NCBI GenBank assembly: GCA_963837105.1
Contig: CAWIMG010000036.1
Location: 186,001 to 250,000, forward strand
Source: UBA9676 sp963837105
GTDB lineage: Bacteria; Actinomycetota; Actinomycetes; Streptosporangiales; Streptosporangiaceae
DNA: 64,000 bases
Direction of reading: 5' to 3'
This document shows, piece after piece, positions 45,959 through 55,145 of the stretch. The stretch's first letter is position 1. Each line of letters opens with the position of its first letter. Position numbers and translations under genes: made by a program. The notes below the pieces were generated by a model. The model was not told the origin of the DNA. It searched no databases and saw nothing but the letters and a program-made list of their open reading frames with translations.

Positions 45959-46770
45959 TCAATCGGCGCGCTGTCCGACTCGCAGGACGGTCAGGTAGCG
46001 GCGTGCTGCCCGGTCGCCCATCTGGGTGCGGATGCGCTCGGCGATCGCGTCGAGGAGGGGTTCACGGACGTCGCTGTCGAGCCTGCGGTACAGCGAGGTG
46101 GTGCGGAGCAGATCGGCGAAGCCGGCTTCGTCGAACCACTGGACAGCCGGGTACCATCGCACGATCGCCGGGCCGAACAAGCTGCCGGGGTCTTCGACTA
46201 GTCCCCAGCCCTCGCCCGTCATCCGCACCTCGTCCTCAAGCGGCGGATGACCCCAGCCCGGGTTGCCAGGGGCAAATCGCTCGTGCAGATCGGCGGTCTT
46301 GGCGTACACCTCCGGTTCACCTGGCCGGCGGACAACAACGTTGCCGAGCAGCGCCATCCATCCCCCGGATGGAGCAGGTCATGCGCCCGGCGCCAGCCAA
46401 TGGACGGGTTGACCCAGTGCCACGCCGACGCGGCCACCAGGACATCGAAGCGCCGCCCGCCGTCGTCCCACTCCTCGAACGTCGAACTCTCGACCTCGAC
46501 ACTGCCGAACGCGGTGAGGCGCTGGCGAGCGAGAGCGGCCATGCCCGCGCCCGGCTCGATAGCAGTGACCGAAAAGCCGAGCGCGGCCAGCGGGCGTGTC
46601 GCCTGGCCGGTACCGCAGCCCACCTCAAGCACCGGCGACCCTCTGCCCATGCCAGTGATGGCTACGAGATCCGCGAACAGCTCATCGGGATACCCCGGCC
46701 GGACGCTGTCGTAGAGCTCGGGCACCTCGTCGAACAACCGGCCAAGGTCGCGTCGAGCCGGTCCTGTCAT
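45959..46770 (-). pseudogene. Class I SAM-dependent methyltransferase, frameshifted in a G-run
   Basis: The N-terminal frame has GRLFDEVPELYDSVRPGYPD, SAM motif PVLEVGCGTGQATRPLA and the AWHWVNPSIGWRRAHDLLHPG segment. At the G-run 46361-46367 one G is missing, and the rest (MALLGNVVVRRPGEPEVYAK to VLRVGQRAD) is in another frame. Restored, it is a normal protein of about 270 aa of the Methyltransf_11 type. A homopolymer error in the assembly is as likely as true mutation here. Confidence 0.8.
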
Positions 46771-46921
46771 GGCACCATCCTGGCATCAACCATCGCCGGA
46801 GCTCCCGGGACGAGGCGTGCCGAACCGGCACGCCGGACATCGGCACTTATGGCCTGCGCCCGCGCTCGATAGGCGGATCCGGCCCTCACATGAACGCACT
46901 CTCTTGCCGCGGAGCGGGCGG

Positions 46922-47401
46922 TCAGGTGTCCAGCCGTTTGCGGAAGAAGACACGGTGGAAGCCGTCTTGTTGGGCCCGGTGGGTCTCGGTGTACCCGTGC
47001 AGCGGGTAGTAGGCCAGGTTCTCGGTCATCGCCGCGTTGGTATAGAGCCGTATCTCTGGCACGTGCAGGGTAGGGGCGCGGTCCTCGGCCAAGGCCAGCA
47101 GCCGTGCTCCGATGCCACAGCCCTGGGCAGCGGGCAGTACGGCCACATTCTCCAGCAGCAGGTAGCCAGGCCGGGCGATGAGGATGATGAACCCGGCCAC
47201 CTCGCCGTCCACCGCCGCCACCCAGGCTTGGCCGCGGCGGACCGCAACGGGGTAATCGGCTGTCATCGGGGCAGGTGGCCGGCCGATTCTGGGCACGTAG
47301 TGCTGGTAGGCCGCCACCGCGATCCTTGCCAGGACCGGTGCGTCGGCCTCGGCCGCGAGACGGACGGCGATCACAGGAAAAGAGTAGGCAGCCACACGCA
47401 T
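46922..47401 (-). CDS. GNAT-family N-acetyltransferase
   Basis: A 159-aa GCN5-related acetyltransferase. The acetyl-CoA pyrophosphate motif is VLPAAQGCGIGARLLALAED, preceded by the beta strand GEVAGFIILIARPGYLLLENVAV. The C-terminal NAAMTENLAYYPLHGYTETHR is the classic motif B with its tyrosines. The substrate is unknown. The start is near MRVAAYSFPVIAVRLAAEAD; a shorter start at a Val is possible. It stands alone. Confidence 0.88.
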   Translation of the reverse strand: MRVAAYSFPVIAVRLAAEADAPVLARIAVAAYQHYVPRIGRPPAPMTADYPVAVRRGQAWVAAVDGEVAGFIILIARPGYLLLENVAVLPAAQGCGIGARLLALAEDRAPTLHVPEIRLYTNAAMTENLAYYPLHGYTETHRAQQDGFHRVFFRKRLDT

Positions 47402-47738
47402 CCGCTGCCGTCGCGATCAGGTACGCCGCACCACCAGTGCTGCAGGGGCCAGGTTCCCCTTAAACACGAACTCGGGGGACCTGCTGACGACGACGCGCGG
47501 CCTCTCACACTGGGCAGGGCTATGCAACCGAGGCCCGGCCCGCCGCCGATGGCAGAGCGTGGTCGGCGCTCTGGCGGTAGCCGCGCGAAGAGCCGCCGTT
47601 CTGATCGCCGGCCAGGGCGTGATGGCATGGACGACGCCGCGCGCAGATCAGGACGATCGGCACGGCCGTTAACGCCCGAACATGCATGTTGACAGTGCGC
47701 GTAATTCGTCGTTCAGGGGTGCCAGTCATACTCGCTGA
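47402..47738. other. 337-bp region without a gene
   Basis: Nothing coding-like on either strand. It is a divergent promoter region between the acetyltransferase and the P-loop gene. Confidence 0.45.
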
Positions 47739-48299
47739 GTGCCTGCTTCACAGCAGCCCGCCTCCATGATCCGGGGGCGACGGCTCATCATCGTCAGCGG
47801 GGAGGAAGGCGCTGGCAAGTCAACCATCGTGCGCGCGCTGCTGCCGTCCACGCCGCAGGGCGCCCGGATCGACGCCGAGGACATCGGACAGACCAATCCC
47901 TGCCCGATGGACGACACGTTCTTCGACCTGCTTCGCCGGAATGTGGCCGGCCTCGTGGAGAACTTCTGGGCCGCGGGCTACGTCAACGTCATAGCCGGCA
48001 GCTTCCTGCGCCGCTACTCCGACTACATGTCTTTCCGCCAGCTGCTGCCACGGCCTTCGGCGGTATTCCTCGTAGATCTCCTAGTCGACAGGGAGGTGCG
48101 CAACCGTCGGCGAATCACCCGGGCGAAGCAGACCACGCAGGAATGGCGCGACATGGTCGACCAGATCCCCGAAGATCAGACAATCCGGCAGGCAGCCGAT
48201 GCTGACTACCGATACATCGGCATTGACACCACCGACCTGGACGTCGCCAGAACCGTGCAGCGGATCAAAGGCGCCATCCCGGAGGTCTATGCAGACTAG
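47739..48299 (+). CDS. P-loop NTPase, kinase-like
   Basis: A 186-aa protein with Walker A SGEEGAGKSTIVRAL at the N-terminus, an RIDAEDIGQ segment, and a late RRRITRAKQTTQEWRDMVDQ resembling the lid of small nucleoside/shikimate-type kinases. The end is YIGIDTTDLDVARTVQRIKG, as in AAA_33/CPT-like proteins. No ribosome site precedes either start (GTG 47739 or ATG 47766), so leaderless translation is possible. The substrate is unknown. Confidence 0.75.
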   Translation: MPASQQPASMIRGRRLIIVSGEEGAGKSTIVRALLPSTPQGARIDAEDIGQTNPCPMDDTFFDLLRRNVAGLVENFWAAGYVNVIAGSFLRRYSDYMSFRQLLPRPSAVFLVDLLVDREVRNRRRITRAKQTTQEWRDMVDQIPEDQTIRQAADADYRYIGIDTTDLDVARTVQRIKGAIPEVYAD

Positions 48300-48489
48300 C
48301 GACGTCAGGCGAACGCGCTGTTCTGCCGCAAACTGCGCGCGGTGGGCTGATGGTCAGAGCATGAAGCTCAGGGCGCCAGTGATGGGACTATGGATGGTGG
48401 GTGCGCACTGCGTGCGCCAGGCGCGTCACAGCGCCAGCAGCCGGTCCAGCACAGCCGGATCAGCGTCCGCCACGTCGTGGTGGCCCGCC

Positions 48490-48660
48490 TTATTTCATGC
48501 AGACGCAGAGCCGGTCTTGCAGTTCGTCCAGGGCGGCGAGGCGGCCTTCCTCGAACGCCGCGTCCCACAACTGGGTGAGGGCCTGCTCGGCTGCCGGGCT
48601 GAGGACGCCGAGAAACGTGGCCGCGGTGGCCACGGCGTCCTGTTTTGCCTGCTCGTTCAC
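48490..48660 (-). CDS. Small hypothetical protein (56 aa)
   Basis: The GTG at 48660 lies five bases after GGGAGG. The protein reads VNEQAKQDAVATAATFLGVL, then SPAAEQALTQLWDAAFEEGR and LAALDELQDRLCVCMK. It is largely helical and acidic. No family is recognised, but the ribosome site and composition support a real gene. The flanking 48300-48489 and 48661-48926 are empty. Confidence 0.55.
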   Translation of the reverse strand: MNEQAKQDAVATAATFLGVLSPAAEQALTQLWDAAFEEGRLAALDELQDRLCVCMK

Positions 48661-48926
48661 GTCAGCCTCCCTTAACCAGGCTATCCCTGCCACGGACGCC
48701 GCTGGGGGGCGGGAGATCGCTGCGAGGAGTTTGGCCGGCCGGCGCGTCGCCGGCAGCGCTGGGCACCCCCTGGTCCGGGTGGCCCTGCGGATGAGTAGCT
48801 ATGAGTCTGCCGTCGGTCAGCGCGGCAGAAGGAAAGGCGGCAGCAGGCCAGTGATCGAACGTGCTAGCGTTTTTTAGATGTCTGCCAGTAATGATCTAGT
48901 AACCCCAGAAGGTTCCAGCTGCGATC

Positions 48927-49271
48927 ATGAACGCCTCCCAGCGGTACCGGCCCCGGCACAGCCGGGCGGAGGTGCTGTTCACCGATGGCATCTGGGTGCC
49001 GTGCACAGTACTTGCATGGGCCAAGTCCCAGGCGGGCTGGGCAGCCCTGGTCCGCTGGCGCAATGGCGCCGAGGAGTGGCTGCTGTATCACCCTGACCAC
49101 CTCCAGCCCGCCTTACTCCGCCGGGCTGTTGTGCGGTCCGATCAGGTGAGTGTGGTCGTGGTCGTCAAAGGCACCGATAGGCACCTGTACCCGGCCCACC
49201 GGGCCAGCCAGGCCGAGTGCCTGCGGGCGGCCGACCAGCCGTATATCTATACATCGTCGGGGTCGAGGTGA
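48927..49271 (+). CDS. Hypothetical protein (114 aa)
   Basis: The frame reads MNASQRYRPRHSRAEVLFTD, GIWVPCTVLAWAKSQAGW, ALVRWRNGAEEWLLYHPDHL and then a less convincing C-terminal part (VVVVVKGTDRHLYP). The middle alternates hydrophobic strands like a small beta-barrel (Tudor/SH3-like). No clear ribosome site precedes the ATG. I do not recognise the family. Confidence 0.5.
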   Translation: MNASQRYRPRHSRAEVLFTDGIWVPCTVLAWAKSQAGWAALVRWRNGAEEWLLYHPDHLQPALLRRAVVRSDQVSVVVVVKGTDRHLYPAHRASQAECLRAADQPYIYTSSGSR

Positions 49272-49453
49272 ACGTCCTCAATTGCCGCAGCGAGAGCGCT
49301 TTCGTGTGGTTGCTGGCGGGGAGGGGTCTTGTTCGGGCGCGGCGCCGCGAGCGCTGGTGGCCCGCCGGAGGCGAGAAATGATTGCGGATGCAGTTTGCCG
49401 CCCGGCCGCGGCGGTGATGGCTATCGCCGTGCTGGTCCCTGAGGGAGGCCGCG

Positions 49454-49750
49454 ATGGAGGAACATTTCGTCTGGATGACGACACGGCAGATCCGGCCGGG
49501 CAGGCTGGCTGACTTCGAGCGGGCCTGGCGGCCGGGCACCCATCCCGAGGGCATGCTGCGCGCCTACGCCTACTGGTCTGAGGACGAGCGGGAGATTGTC
49601 GGGATCTCGTTGTGGGCTTCCAGGCAGGCGTGTGAAGGGTGGCGGGCCTCCGGCGCCGAAGCCCGCCGCCGGGAGGCGATGGCTGCCTACGTCCTTGGCG
49701 AGCAGGAGGCGTTCTACCGGGGCCGCGAGCTGGTTGTGCCCGCTGACTAG
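49454..49750 (+). CDS. Antibiotic-biosynthesis-monooxygenase-like dimeric alpha/beta-barrel protein
   Basis: A 98-aa protein (MEEHFVWMTTRQIRPGRLAD, then FERAWRPGTHPEGMLRAYAY, WSEDEREIVGISLWASRQAC). The pattern strand - RPG - helix - strand - helix - E...S...W matches ABM-fold proteins. GGGAGG precedes the ATG by five bases. Catalytic function cannot be deduced; many homologues are uncharacterised. Confidence 0.65.
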   Translation: MEEHFVWMTTRQIRPGRLADFERAWRPGTHPEGMLRAYAYWSEDEREIVGISLWASRQACEGWRASGAEARRREAMAAYVLGEQEAFYRGRELVVPAD

Positions 49751-49897
49751 GAGGATCTGCGGAACCCGGCTGGCCTGGGGTAGGGCTACGTTCCTGGCCA
49801 GGCAGCACCGCAAATTTTCGTGATCCTTACCCTAGCTGTGGCTTCGGCCAGGGCCGAGGGGCCTAGCATTGGGCTGCCCCACGAAGGGAGGCCTGAG

Positions 49898-50125
49898 ATG
49901 TCCCGGTTGGTCAGGGCCGTGCTGCTGGTGCTGGGCATTGTGGCCGTGGTTGTGGGCGTCATCTACCTGGTAGAGCCCCTCCACTCGCTGCCCTCGTTCT
50001 TCCCCGGCTACGCCGCCCACGGGCAGGGCCACCATCACATCCGTGGATACGCTGCGATCGCTGTGGGCATCATCCTGCTGGTCATTGCGGCGGCGGCCGG
50101 ACGTTCGCGTCAGCGCACGCGCTAA
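49898..50125 (+). CDS. Small membrane protein, two helices with a His-rich loop
   Basis: A 75-aa protein with helices VRAVLLVLGIVAVVVGVIYL and YAAIAVGIILLVIAAAAG, joined by a loop carrying HGQGHHHIRG, a potential metal site. GGGAGG lies six bases before ATG 49898. I do not know the family. It is downstream of the ABM-like gene by 147 bp and probably separate. Confidence 0.7.
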   Translation: MSRLVRAVLLVLGIVAVVVGVIYLVEPLHSLPSFFPGYAAHGQGHHHIRGYAAIAVGIILLVIAAAAGRSRQRTR

Positions 50126-50460
50126 GCGGGACGGTCGCTTGCCGGACCGTCTCGTTGCTTATCCGGCGCTGGTCAGGCCCCACGTGGATGATCGTTACCG
50201 TGGGCCGTGTCACAATGCTGGCCGGGCATGCGGAGCAAGGAAAGTGTCGGCCCATCAAGCCTGTTGATGGCCACTTTGACGCCGGCCGGGAGGCGCGGAA
50301 ATGATGGCGACCGCAATGATCTAGAGAGTTCACCATCTGTAACGCCGAGCCCTCCCAGCAGCGGCAGCGGGCTGGCTGCCAGCGGATCCGCCGGTAATCA
50401 GGTCCTTCCAGACGCCCGCATCTGCCGCGCCGAGTATCACCCGGCTGGTGTCACCAGCCG
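50126..50460. other. 335-bp region without a gene
   Basis: No coding pattern was seen. Any terminators of the two convergent flanking genes should be here, but no clear hairpin with a T-run is visible. Confidence 0.4.
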
Positions 50461-50847
50461 CTACCGCCACGATGACGTCTTCGGGCCCGGCTGGTGTTCG
50501 TCGCCGATGGTCAGCTCCACCCGCTCGTTGTAGAAGCACATCAAGCCGGCGATCTGTCCGGCTTCGGGGATCGGCGTCTCGTAGCTCCAGACGAGATTTT
50601 TGTAGATTTCCTCGCCGACCTGAGCCGACCAATACGACGCCTGGCCTTTGAACGGGCAGGTCGTCTTGCGGGCCGTGGGCCGCAGCAGCTCGGTGCGCAC
50701 GTCCTGGCGAGGAATGTAGTAGCGGGGGGGCAGCCCCGTCTCGTCCAGGCGCAGGGCGCGGTCTGACTCGGCCAGCTTCTGGCCGCCAACGCTGACCTCG
50801 ATGTGGCGATTGGCCGCGATGATCGTGATGTTGTGCCCTGGGGTCAT
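50461..50847 (-). CDS. DUF427 domain protein
   Basis: DUF427 protein of 128 aa: HIEVSVGGQKLAESDRALRL, then PRYYIPRQDV, CPFKGQASYWSAQVG and a final AGLMCFYNERVELTIG. The CPFKG and CFY motifs are typical. I start at ATG 50847 because the conserved part begins there; the longer frame to 50925 adds unrelated residues. The C-terminus (DEHQPGPKTSSWR) is slightly unusual and may be shifted. Function is unknown. Confidence 0.85.
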   Translation of the reverse strand: MTPGHNITIIAANRHIEVSVGGQKLAESDRALRLDETGLPPRYYIPRQDVRTELLRPTARKTTCPFKGQASYWSAQVGEEIYKNLVWSYETPIPEAGQIAGLMCFYNERVELTIGDEHQPGPKTSSWR

Positions 50848-51098
50848 ACAGGCAGCAACCACGCGGCAGCGCACGCGATTCCGGGCTGGCCCGGCCGCAC
50901 TCGAACTCACCGGCGACGGCGCCATTGCGGCACTCCAAGCACAACCGACCGGTTCGACACGGTGAGCTGGCGAGTCCAGCCCACGCCGACTGTGGTCCGC
51001 CAGCAGAACATCCTATGCCGCAGGTAGTGGGTGCTAGCCGGTGCCCCGCCATGCTGTCCATTGGCGGCCTTACTGAGCCGCCCCGGCTTCATTGGAGG

Positions 51099-51983
51099 CT
51101 ACGATGCTTTGGCTTCCGGAATGATTATAGTATGACCCTGGCTGATTAGCCAGGTGTTTTCATATTCGACCGGGGGAACATTACCGCACGCGGAGTGGAG
51201 TCTATCGTCGTTGTACCAGGACACCCATTCTGCCGTGGCGGCCGTCACGTCCCCGGCACCTTGCCACGGCCCCTCGCGATTGATAAGCTCTTTCTTATAC
51301 AGGGAATTTACTGCCTCCGCTGCTGCGTTATCGTAGGAGTCACCCTTGCTGCCGACCGAGCGGACCGCGCCGATATCCTCCAGCCGCTGGGTATAGCAGA
51401 TCGATGTGTATTGCACGCCCCGGTCGGAATGATGCACAAGCTCGCCGCCGATCTGGCCGTTCCGCGAGAAGATCGCCATCTCCAGCGCGTCCAGCGCCAG
51501 GCCGGCGCGCAGATGGTCAGCGACCTGCCAGCCGACAATCTTGCGGGAGAACAAGTCCGTGACGAATGCCGTGTACACGAACCCGCAGGACGTGTCCACA
51601 TACGTGATGTCAGCAACCCACCGGCGGTTCGGCGCCGACGCGGTGAAGTCACGCCCCAGCAGGTCAGCGGGCCGCTGCCCGCCAGCATCGGGCACCGTGG
51701 TGCGCGGTGCCTTCCTCCTGGCCGCGGCCCCGGCGATGCCCAGCTGACCCATCAGCCGCTCCACCGTGCACCGGGCCACCTCGATGCCCTCCCGCCGCAG
51801 CTGCAGCCAGACCTTCCGCGCCCCGTATACCCCGCGGCCTTTCCTCCGGTCTTCCCACACCCGCATGATCTGCTCTTTCAGCCATTCATCCCGCTGCTCG
51901 CGGCGTGACGGCTCACGCTCGCGCTTCTTCGCCGCGTAATAGGTGGAGGCGGGGAATTCCAGGACCGCGCAGGCCGGTTCCAC
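51099..51983 (-). CDS. IS3-family transposase OrfB (DDE)
   Basis: A 294-aa catalytic protein with HTH_21-like VYGARKVWLQLRREGIEVAR and the rve core: WVADITYVDTSCGF, VHHSDRGVQYTSI and DNAAAEAVNSLYKKEL. All three acids are present. It is normally made as an OrfA-OrfB fusion by -1 frameshifting. Open frame continues upstream of the GTG start (FIDSHRDRFG before VEPACAVL), as expected for that mechanism. The frame is intact, so the element may be active. Confidence 0.9.
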   Translation of the reverse strand: MEPACAVLEFPASTYYAAKKREREPSRREQRDEWLKEQIMRVWEDRRKGRGVYGARKVWLQLRREGIEVARCTVERLMGQLGIAGAAARRKAPRTTVPDAGGQRPADLLGRDFTASAPNRRWVADITYVDTSCGFVYTAFVTDLFSRKIVGWQVADHLRAGLALDALEMAIFSRNGQIGGELVHHSDRGVQYTSICYTQRLEDIGAVRSVGSKGDSYDNAAAEAVNSLYKKELINREGPWQGAGDVTAATAEWVSWYNDDRLHSACGNVPPVEYENTWLISQGHTIIIPEAKAS

Positions 51984-52018
51984 CCCGAACCGGTCACGAT
52001 GCGAATCGATGAACCCGG

Positions 52019-52339
52019 CTAGCGCGGAAGCCTGGGGTCGAGTTCCCGTGCGAAATACGCACTCGCCGCCTTCAGTATCTCATTGGCCCGGCGCAGCTCA
52101 CGATTCTCACGTTCCAGCTCGGCAATCCGCCGCGACTCCTCCGTCGTAGTGCCCGGCCCGATCCCGCCATCGATTTCCGCCTGCCGGACCCACCCGCGCA
52201 AAGCCTCCGGGTGAATACCCAGCTGCCGCCCCACCCGGGCAAGCTCACCCCGGCCCTTCCCCTCACGCTCACGGATCTCAAGAACCATCTTCACCGCGCG
52301 CTCGCGCAGCTCCTCCGGGTACTTCCGCTGTGCTGGCAT
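52019..52339 (-). CDS. IS3-family transposase OrfA
   Basis: A 106-aa HTH_Tnp_1 protein: KYPEELRERAVKMVLEIRER, the recognition-helix region GRQLGIHPEALRGWVRQAEI and a leucine-zipper-like RRIAELERENRELRRANEIL ending in KAASAYFAREL. It supplies end recognition and dimerisation for the OrfA-OrfB transposase. It precedes orfB by 35 bp in another frame. Confidence 0.92.
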   Translation of the reverse strand: MPAQRKYPEELRERAVKMVLEIREREGKGRGELARVGRQLGIHPEALRGWVRQAEIDGGIGPGTTTEESRRIAELERENRELRRANEILKAASAYFARELDPRLPR

Positions 52340-52394
52340 GACTCTGCATCCTCCCAGGGATCAGAGCCTCCAAGATCACCGGGGCGGTCCATAC

Positions 52395-52876
52395 TGAGTC
52401 GAGTCGAGTCAGATGGTGATCTTCGGTCCCATGCTCGGCGGCACCGGCTCGTGGGGTCTTGGCGTGGTGGGGGTCGGCGACGAAGAGGAGTAGCAGACAT
52501 TCGCTGCCGACGATCCGGTGGTGACGGCCGGGACCGGCAGCATCGAGGCCGGGAAGATGCTGGGTGGTCTGTGCGGTCGCGGTAAGCCCGTTAGCAGGCC
52601 CAGGACCAGGTCCGGCCGGCGCGCCAGATTGACCCGCTCTGCGCGGCTCTGCCCTGCGAGAAACCAAGCGACATCGGCGTATATGAGGGCGGTCCGCGAA
52701 CCAGCCCCGGCACGCAGCGTGAACATGGCACTGGTGCTCACATGTGATCGCGGCGGCCCTTGACACCCCGGCCCAGCCCCATGAGACTGCGGCTCGTCAC
52801 GGCACCACCGGCGCTGGCTAGCTGTACTGGGCCGGGCGGTAGCCGGGTGCGGGCAACGCGATGGCGGGAGGCAGGC
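52395..52876. other. 482-bp region without a supportable gene
   Basis: A short tandem GAGTC repeat follows the IS3 end (52396-52410). On the minus strand a frame (TLRAGAGSRTALIYADVAWF) looks protein-like but has no recognisable family and could be a gene interrupted by the IS. GGGAGG at 52866-52871 serves the next gene. Confidence 0.4.
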
Positions 52877-53548
52877 GTGGGAGCGTACGAGGACACTATC
52901 TCGGTGCTGGAGGCAGAGCTTGCGGCGGTGGAGCGGGTCTTCGCCGGTCTGTCAGACGATGAATGGCGGCTGCCGACGAAGCTGGTGCCGGTTGACCCAG
53001 ACCTGCCGCACTGGACGGTCTTCGAGCTTGCCGGGCACTTTGACATCGCCATCGGCCTGACCCGGATGCTGATCGCCGGGGCTGATGCCAGCCAGCCGGC
53101 CCGGGACCGGACCAGTTTCTTCATCAATCCGCGGTCAGAGACAGCGCCGGTTGTCTACGACTACGCTTACAAGATGGTGGAGGGCAAGACGCCCGCCGAC
53201 ATGCTGGGCGTCCTGCATGAGACGTTCTACCAGACAGTCGCCGAGGCCCGGGCAGTCCCCGCCGGCACGGTGGGGCCGGGGTACTTCGCGCCAATGCGTG
53301 TCGATGAGTTCGTGGCCAGCCGCATTGTCGAGGCTGTCGTGCACGGCATCGACCTGACCCAGGCGCTGGGTCGCGAGAGCATGGCCACGGCCGAGGGGAT
53401 CGCGGTGACAGCCGCGATCCTGGACGACCTGCTTGCGCGCCGAACCGTCTCGGGCAGGCCCCCAGACCTCTCCGATGACCTGGGCTGGATCTTGGCGGCC
53501 TCCGGCCGGGCCAAGTCCAGCGACAACAGGCTCCCACTGATCGGCTGA
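52877..53548 (+). CDS. DinB-fold / maleylpyruvate isomerase-like metal-binding protein
   Basis: A 223-aa protein of the mycothiol-dependent maleylpyruvate isomerase N-domain / DinB_2 type. An N-terminal helix has SVLEAELAAVERVFAGLSDD and EWRLPT. The metal ligands are the first His in FELAGHFDIAIG, a Glu in the middle and a late His in VVHGIDLTQALG. Homologues use mycothiol as cofactor. GTG 52877 follows GGGAGG by five bases. The substrate is unknown. A methyltransferase fragment follows downstream. Confidence 0.8.
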   Translation: MGAYEDTISVLEAELAAVERVFAGLSDDEWRLPTKLVPVDPDLPHWTVFELAGHFDIAIGLTRMLIAGADASQPARDRTSFFINPRSETAPVVYDYAYKMVEGKTPADMLGVLHETFYQTVAEARAVPAGTVGPGYFAPMRVDEFVASRIVEAVVHGIDLTQALGRESMATAEGIAVTAAILDDLLARRTVSGRPPDLSDDLGWILAASGRAKSSDNRLPLIG

Positions 53549-53657
53549 GTACCCAGGGCGGCCGGGCTTGCCGCCGAGCGCACGCCCAGGCGCAGGGCCT
53601 CGCCAGACTCACCCGGTAGCCAGCACCTATCGGCCGGCTCTGCGCTCCGTGGCCGCC

Positions 53658-53822
53658 ATGCTGCACCATGTCCTGGTGTGGGAGAAGGCGCTGGCCGAGG
53701 CGGTGTATGTCCCTCGCCCGGGCGGCCTGCTGATCGGCTATGACCTGCTGGACACGCCGGCCCTCAGGTTTCTTCACCTCGGCGGGGGCCACGACACCCG
53801 GCTGCTGGGGCTACGGCGGTAA
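53658..53822 (+). pseudogene. Methyltransferase fragment
   Basis: MLHHVLVWEKALAEAVYVPR, then PGGLLIGYDLLDTPALRFLH, resembles the middle (motif IV to VI) of a class I methyltransferase. The SAM-binding N-terminus is missing upstream. The frame continues to 53822, overlapping the end of the convergent reductase gene by 12 bp. It is a remnant. Confidence 0.6.
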
Positions 53823-55067
53823 CGGGGTGAGGCGCTGTGTGGTGAGGGTGTGTCCTGCTGATGTGAGCCGCTCGGCGAGGATGGTGCCCATCGCTGTGGC
53901 TGGTGTGAGGACACCGGCACGGCCGGGCAGGCGGTCGCGGTCCAGGGCGAGGCAGAGCGCGCTTTCGCCGAGCATCACCGAGGTGGCGGCATATCCCGGG
54001 TCCCCGCGGGCTTCGATTCTGGCCAGGTAGCGCATCCCGGCGGAGGTGTGCGCGTGGATCTGCATGCGGAAAAAGCCTGCGCGGCGGGTCTTGTCGCCGG
54101 GGCCCTGGCCAGGCCGGGGCAAGACCGTCCCCAGGAGCGCCCGTGAGGGCGGGAATGCCAGCCCCGCCGTCAGAGCCTTCACGCCGGCCGCCAGCGCGGC
54201 GGCCAGCACGGGTGCGGCCGGGCCGGAACCGAAGCCGGTGACTTCCCGGTACCGGAACCGGCGCCCGTAGGCCCAGCCTTGCAGGGCGTTGCTGCGGCGC
54301 ACCACCCGGGTATTGGCGCCCGCCATGATGAACGGCCCCACCCAGATCCCCAGATCGGCATCGTGGCGGCCCCACTCGAGGTCACTTTGGTCGCCAAGGT
54401 TGGGCTCGGCCCCCCGGTCGGGGCTGAGGGCATAGGGATCTTCGGCCAGCCCCCGGGCCTCAGCGCTGGCCCGCACCTCATCCCACTGGCCCATCCCCGA
54501 GGCCAGCGTCCCACCACTGATACCACCGCGCAAAGCGGTCACGACCAGCGTGGTGCCCTCCAGATCGCCGGCGTCACCGGCGCGGGCAGCATGATGCAGC
54601 AGCAGCACACCCAGGTCGGAAGGGATGGAATCAAACCCGCACGAGTGCACAATGCGTGCGCCCGTGCCCGCTGCCATGCCGTGATAGCGGTCGATGCTGT
54701 CGTGCATGAACAGCACTTCCCCGGTCAGGTCCGCATAATCGGTGCCCGCGCTGGCGCAGGCCTCAACCAGCGCAAGCCCCTGACGGCGGTAAGGCCCTAC
54801 CGTGGTCGCAACGACCCGGGCTGCGCGCGCCAGCGCCGCCAAGGACGCAGGATCAGCAGAATCTGCCACCAGCAGCGGCCACGATGACGCAGCACCACCA
54901 AGCCCTGCCTGGATATCCGCGAGCCTTCGTTCAGACCGCCCGGCAAGCCCGATACGGACGCCTGGCGGCGCGTGATCAGCCAGGTAGCCTGCCACCAGCC
55001 GGCCTACGAAACCGGTGGCGCCGAACACCACAACATCCAGCTCGCGGTCCCCGCTCACCCAATCCAT
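53811..55067 (-). CDS. Saccharopine dehydrogenase-like / trans-acting enoyl reductase family protein
   Basis: NAD(P)-binding protein of about 418 aa. The N-terminal Rossmann motif is VVVFGATGFVGRLVAGYLA, followed by GLAGRSERRLADI and VVATTVGPYRRQGLALVEAC. The block THYADLTGE-like GTDYADLTGEVLFMHD and the CGFDSIPSD motif are diagnostic of the mycobacterial Rv2449c/Rv2953 group. Rv2953 is a trans-acting enoyl reductase for phthiocerol/phenolglycolipid synthesis, but no polyketide synthase is nearby. Its function here is therefore open. The start is ATG 55067; a GTG 55076 adds three residues. Confidence 0.85.
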   Translation of the reverse strand: MDWVSGDRELDVVVFGATGFVGRLVAGYLADHAPPGVRIGLAGRSERRLADIQAGLGGAASSWPLLVADSADPASLAALARAARVVATTVGPYRRQGLALVEACASAGTDYADLTGEVLFMHDSIDRYHGMAAGTGARIVHSCGFDSIPSDLGVLLLHHAARAGDAGDLEGTTLVVTALRGGISGGTLASGMGQWDEVRASAEARGLAEDPYALSPDRGAEPNLGDQSDLEWGRHDADLGIWVGPFIMAGANTRVVRRSNALQGWAYGRRFRYREVTGFGSGPAAPVLAAALAAGVKALTAGLAFPPSRALLGTVLPRPGQGPGDKTRRAGFFRMQIHAHTSAGMRYLARIEARGDPGYAATSVMLGESALCLALDRDRLPGRAGVLTPATAMGTILAERLTSAGHTLTTQRLTPLPP

Positions 55068-55145
55068 ACTAAGCACGCCAGACCCCCGATCGTGAGAGCG
55101 TCACTGGCGCGCGGGACTGGCTGCGGGCTGCGAGTTGAGGTGTAG

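Larger units (their letters stand above)
51074..52391 (-). mobile_element. IS3-family insertion sequence, intact, with TAC target duplication
   Basis: The left end from 51074 reads TGAGCCGCCCCGGCTTCATT, then GGAGGCT. The right end read inward from 52391 is TGGACCGCCCCGGTGATCTT, then GGAGGCT. TAC directly flanks both ends (51071-51073 and 52392-52394), the 3-bp duplication expected for IS3. Two overlapping-frame genes of normal length lie inside. Confidence 0.9.

Noticed and set aside
53568..53822. Full-length methyltransferase gene
   Set aside because: SAM-binding motif I is missing; only the central part is present, so it is called a fragment.
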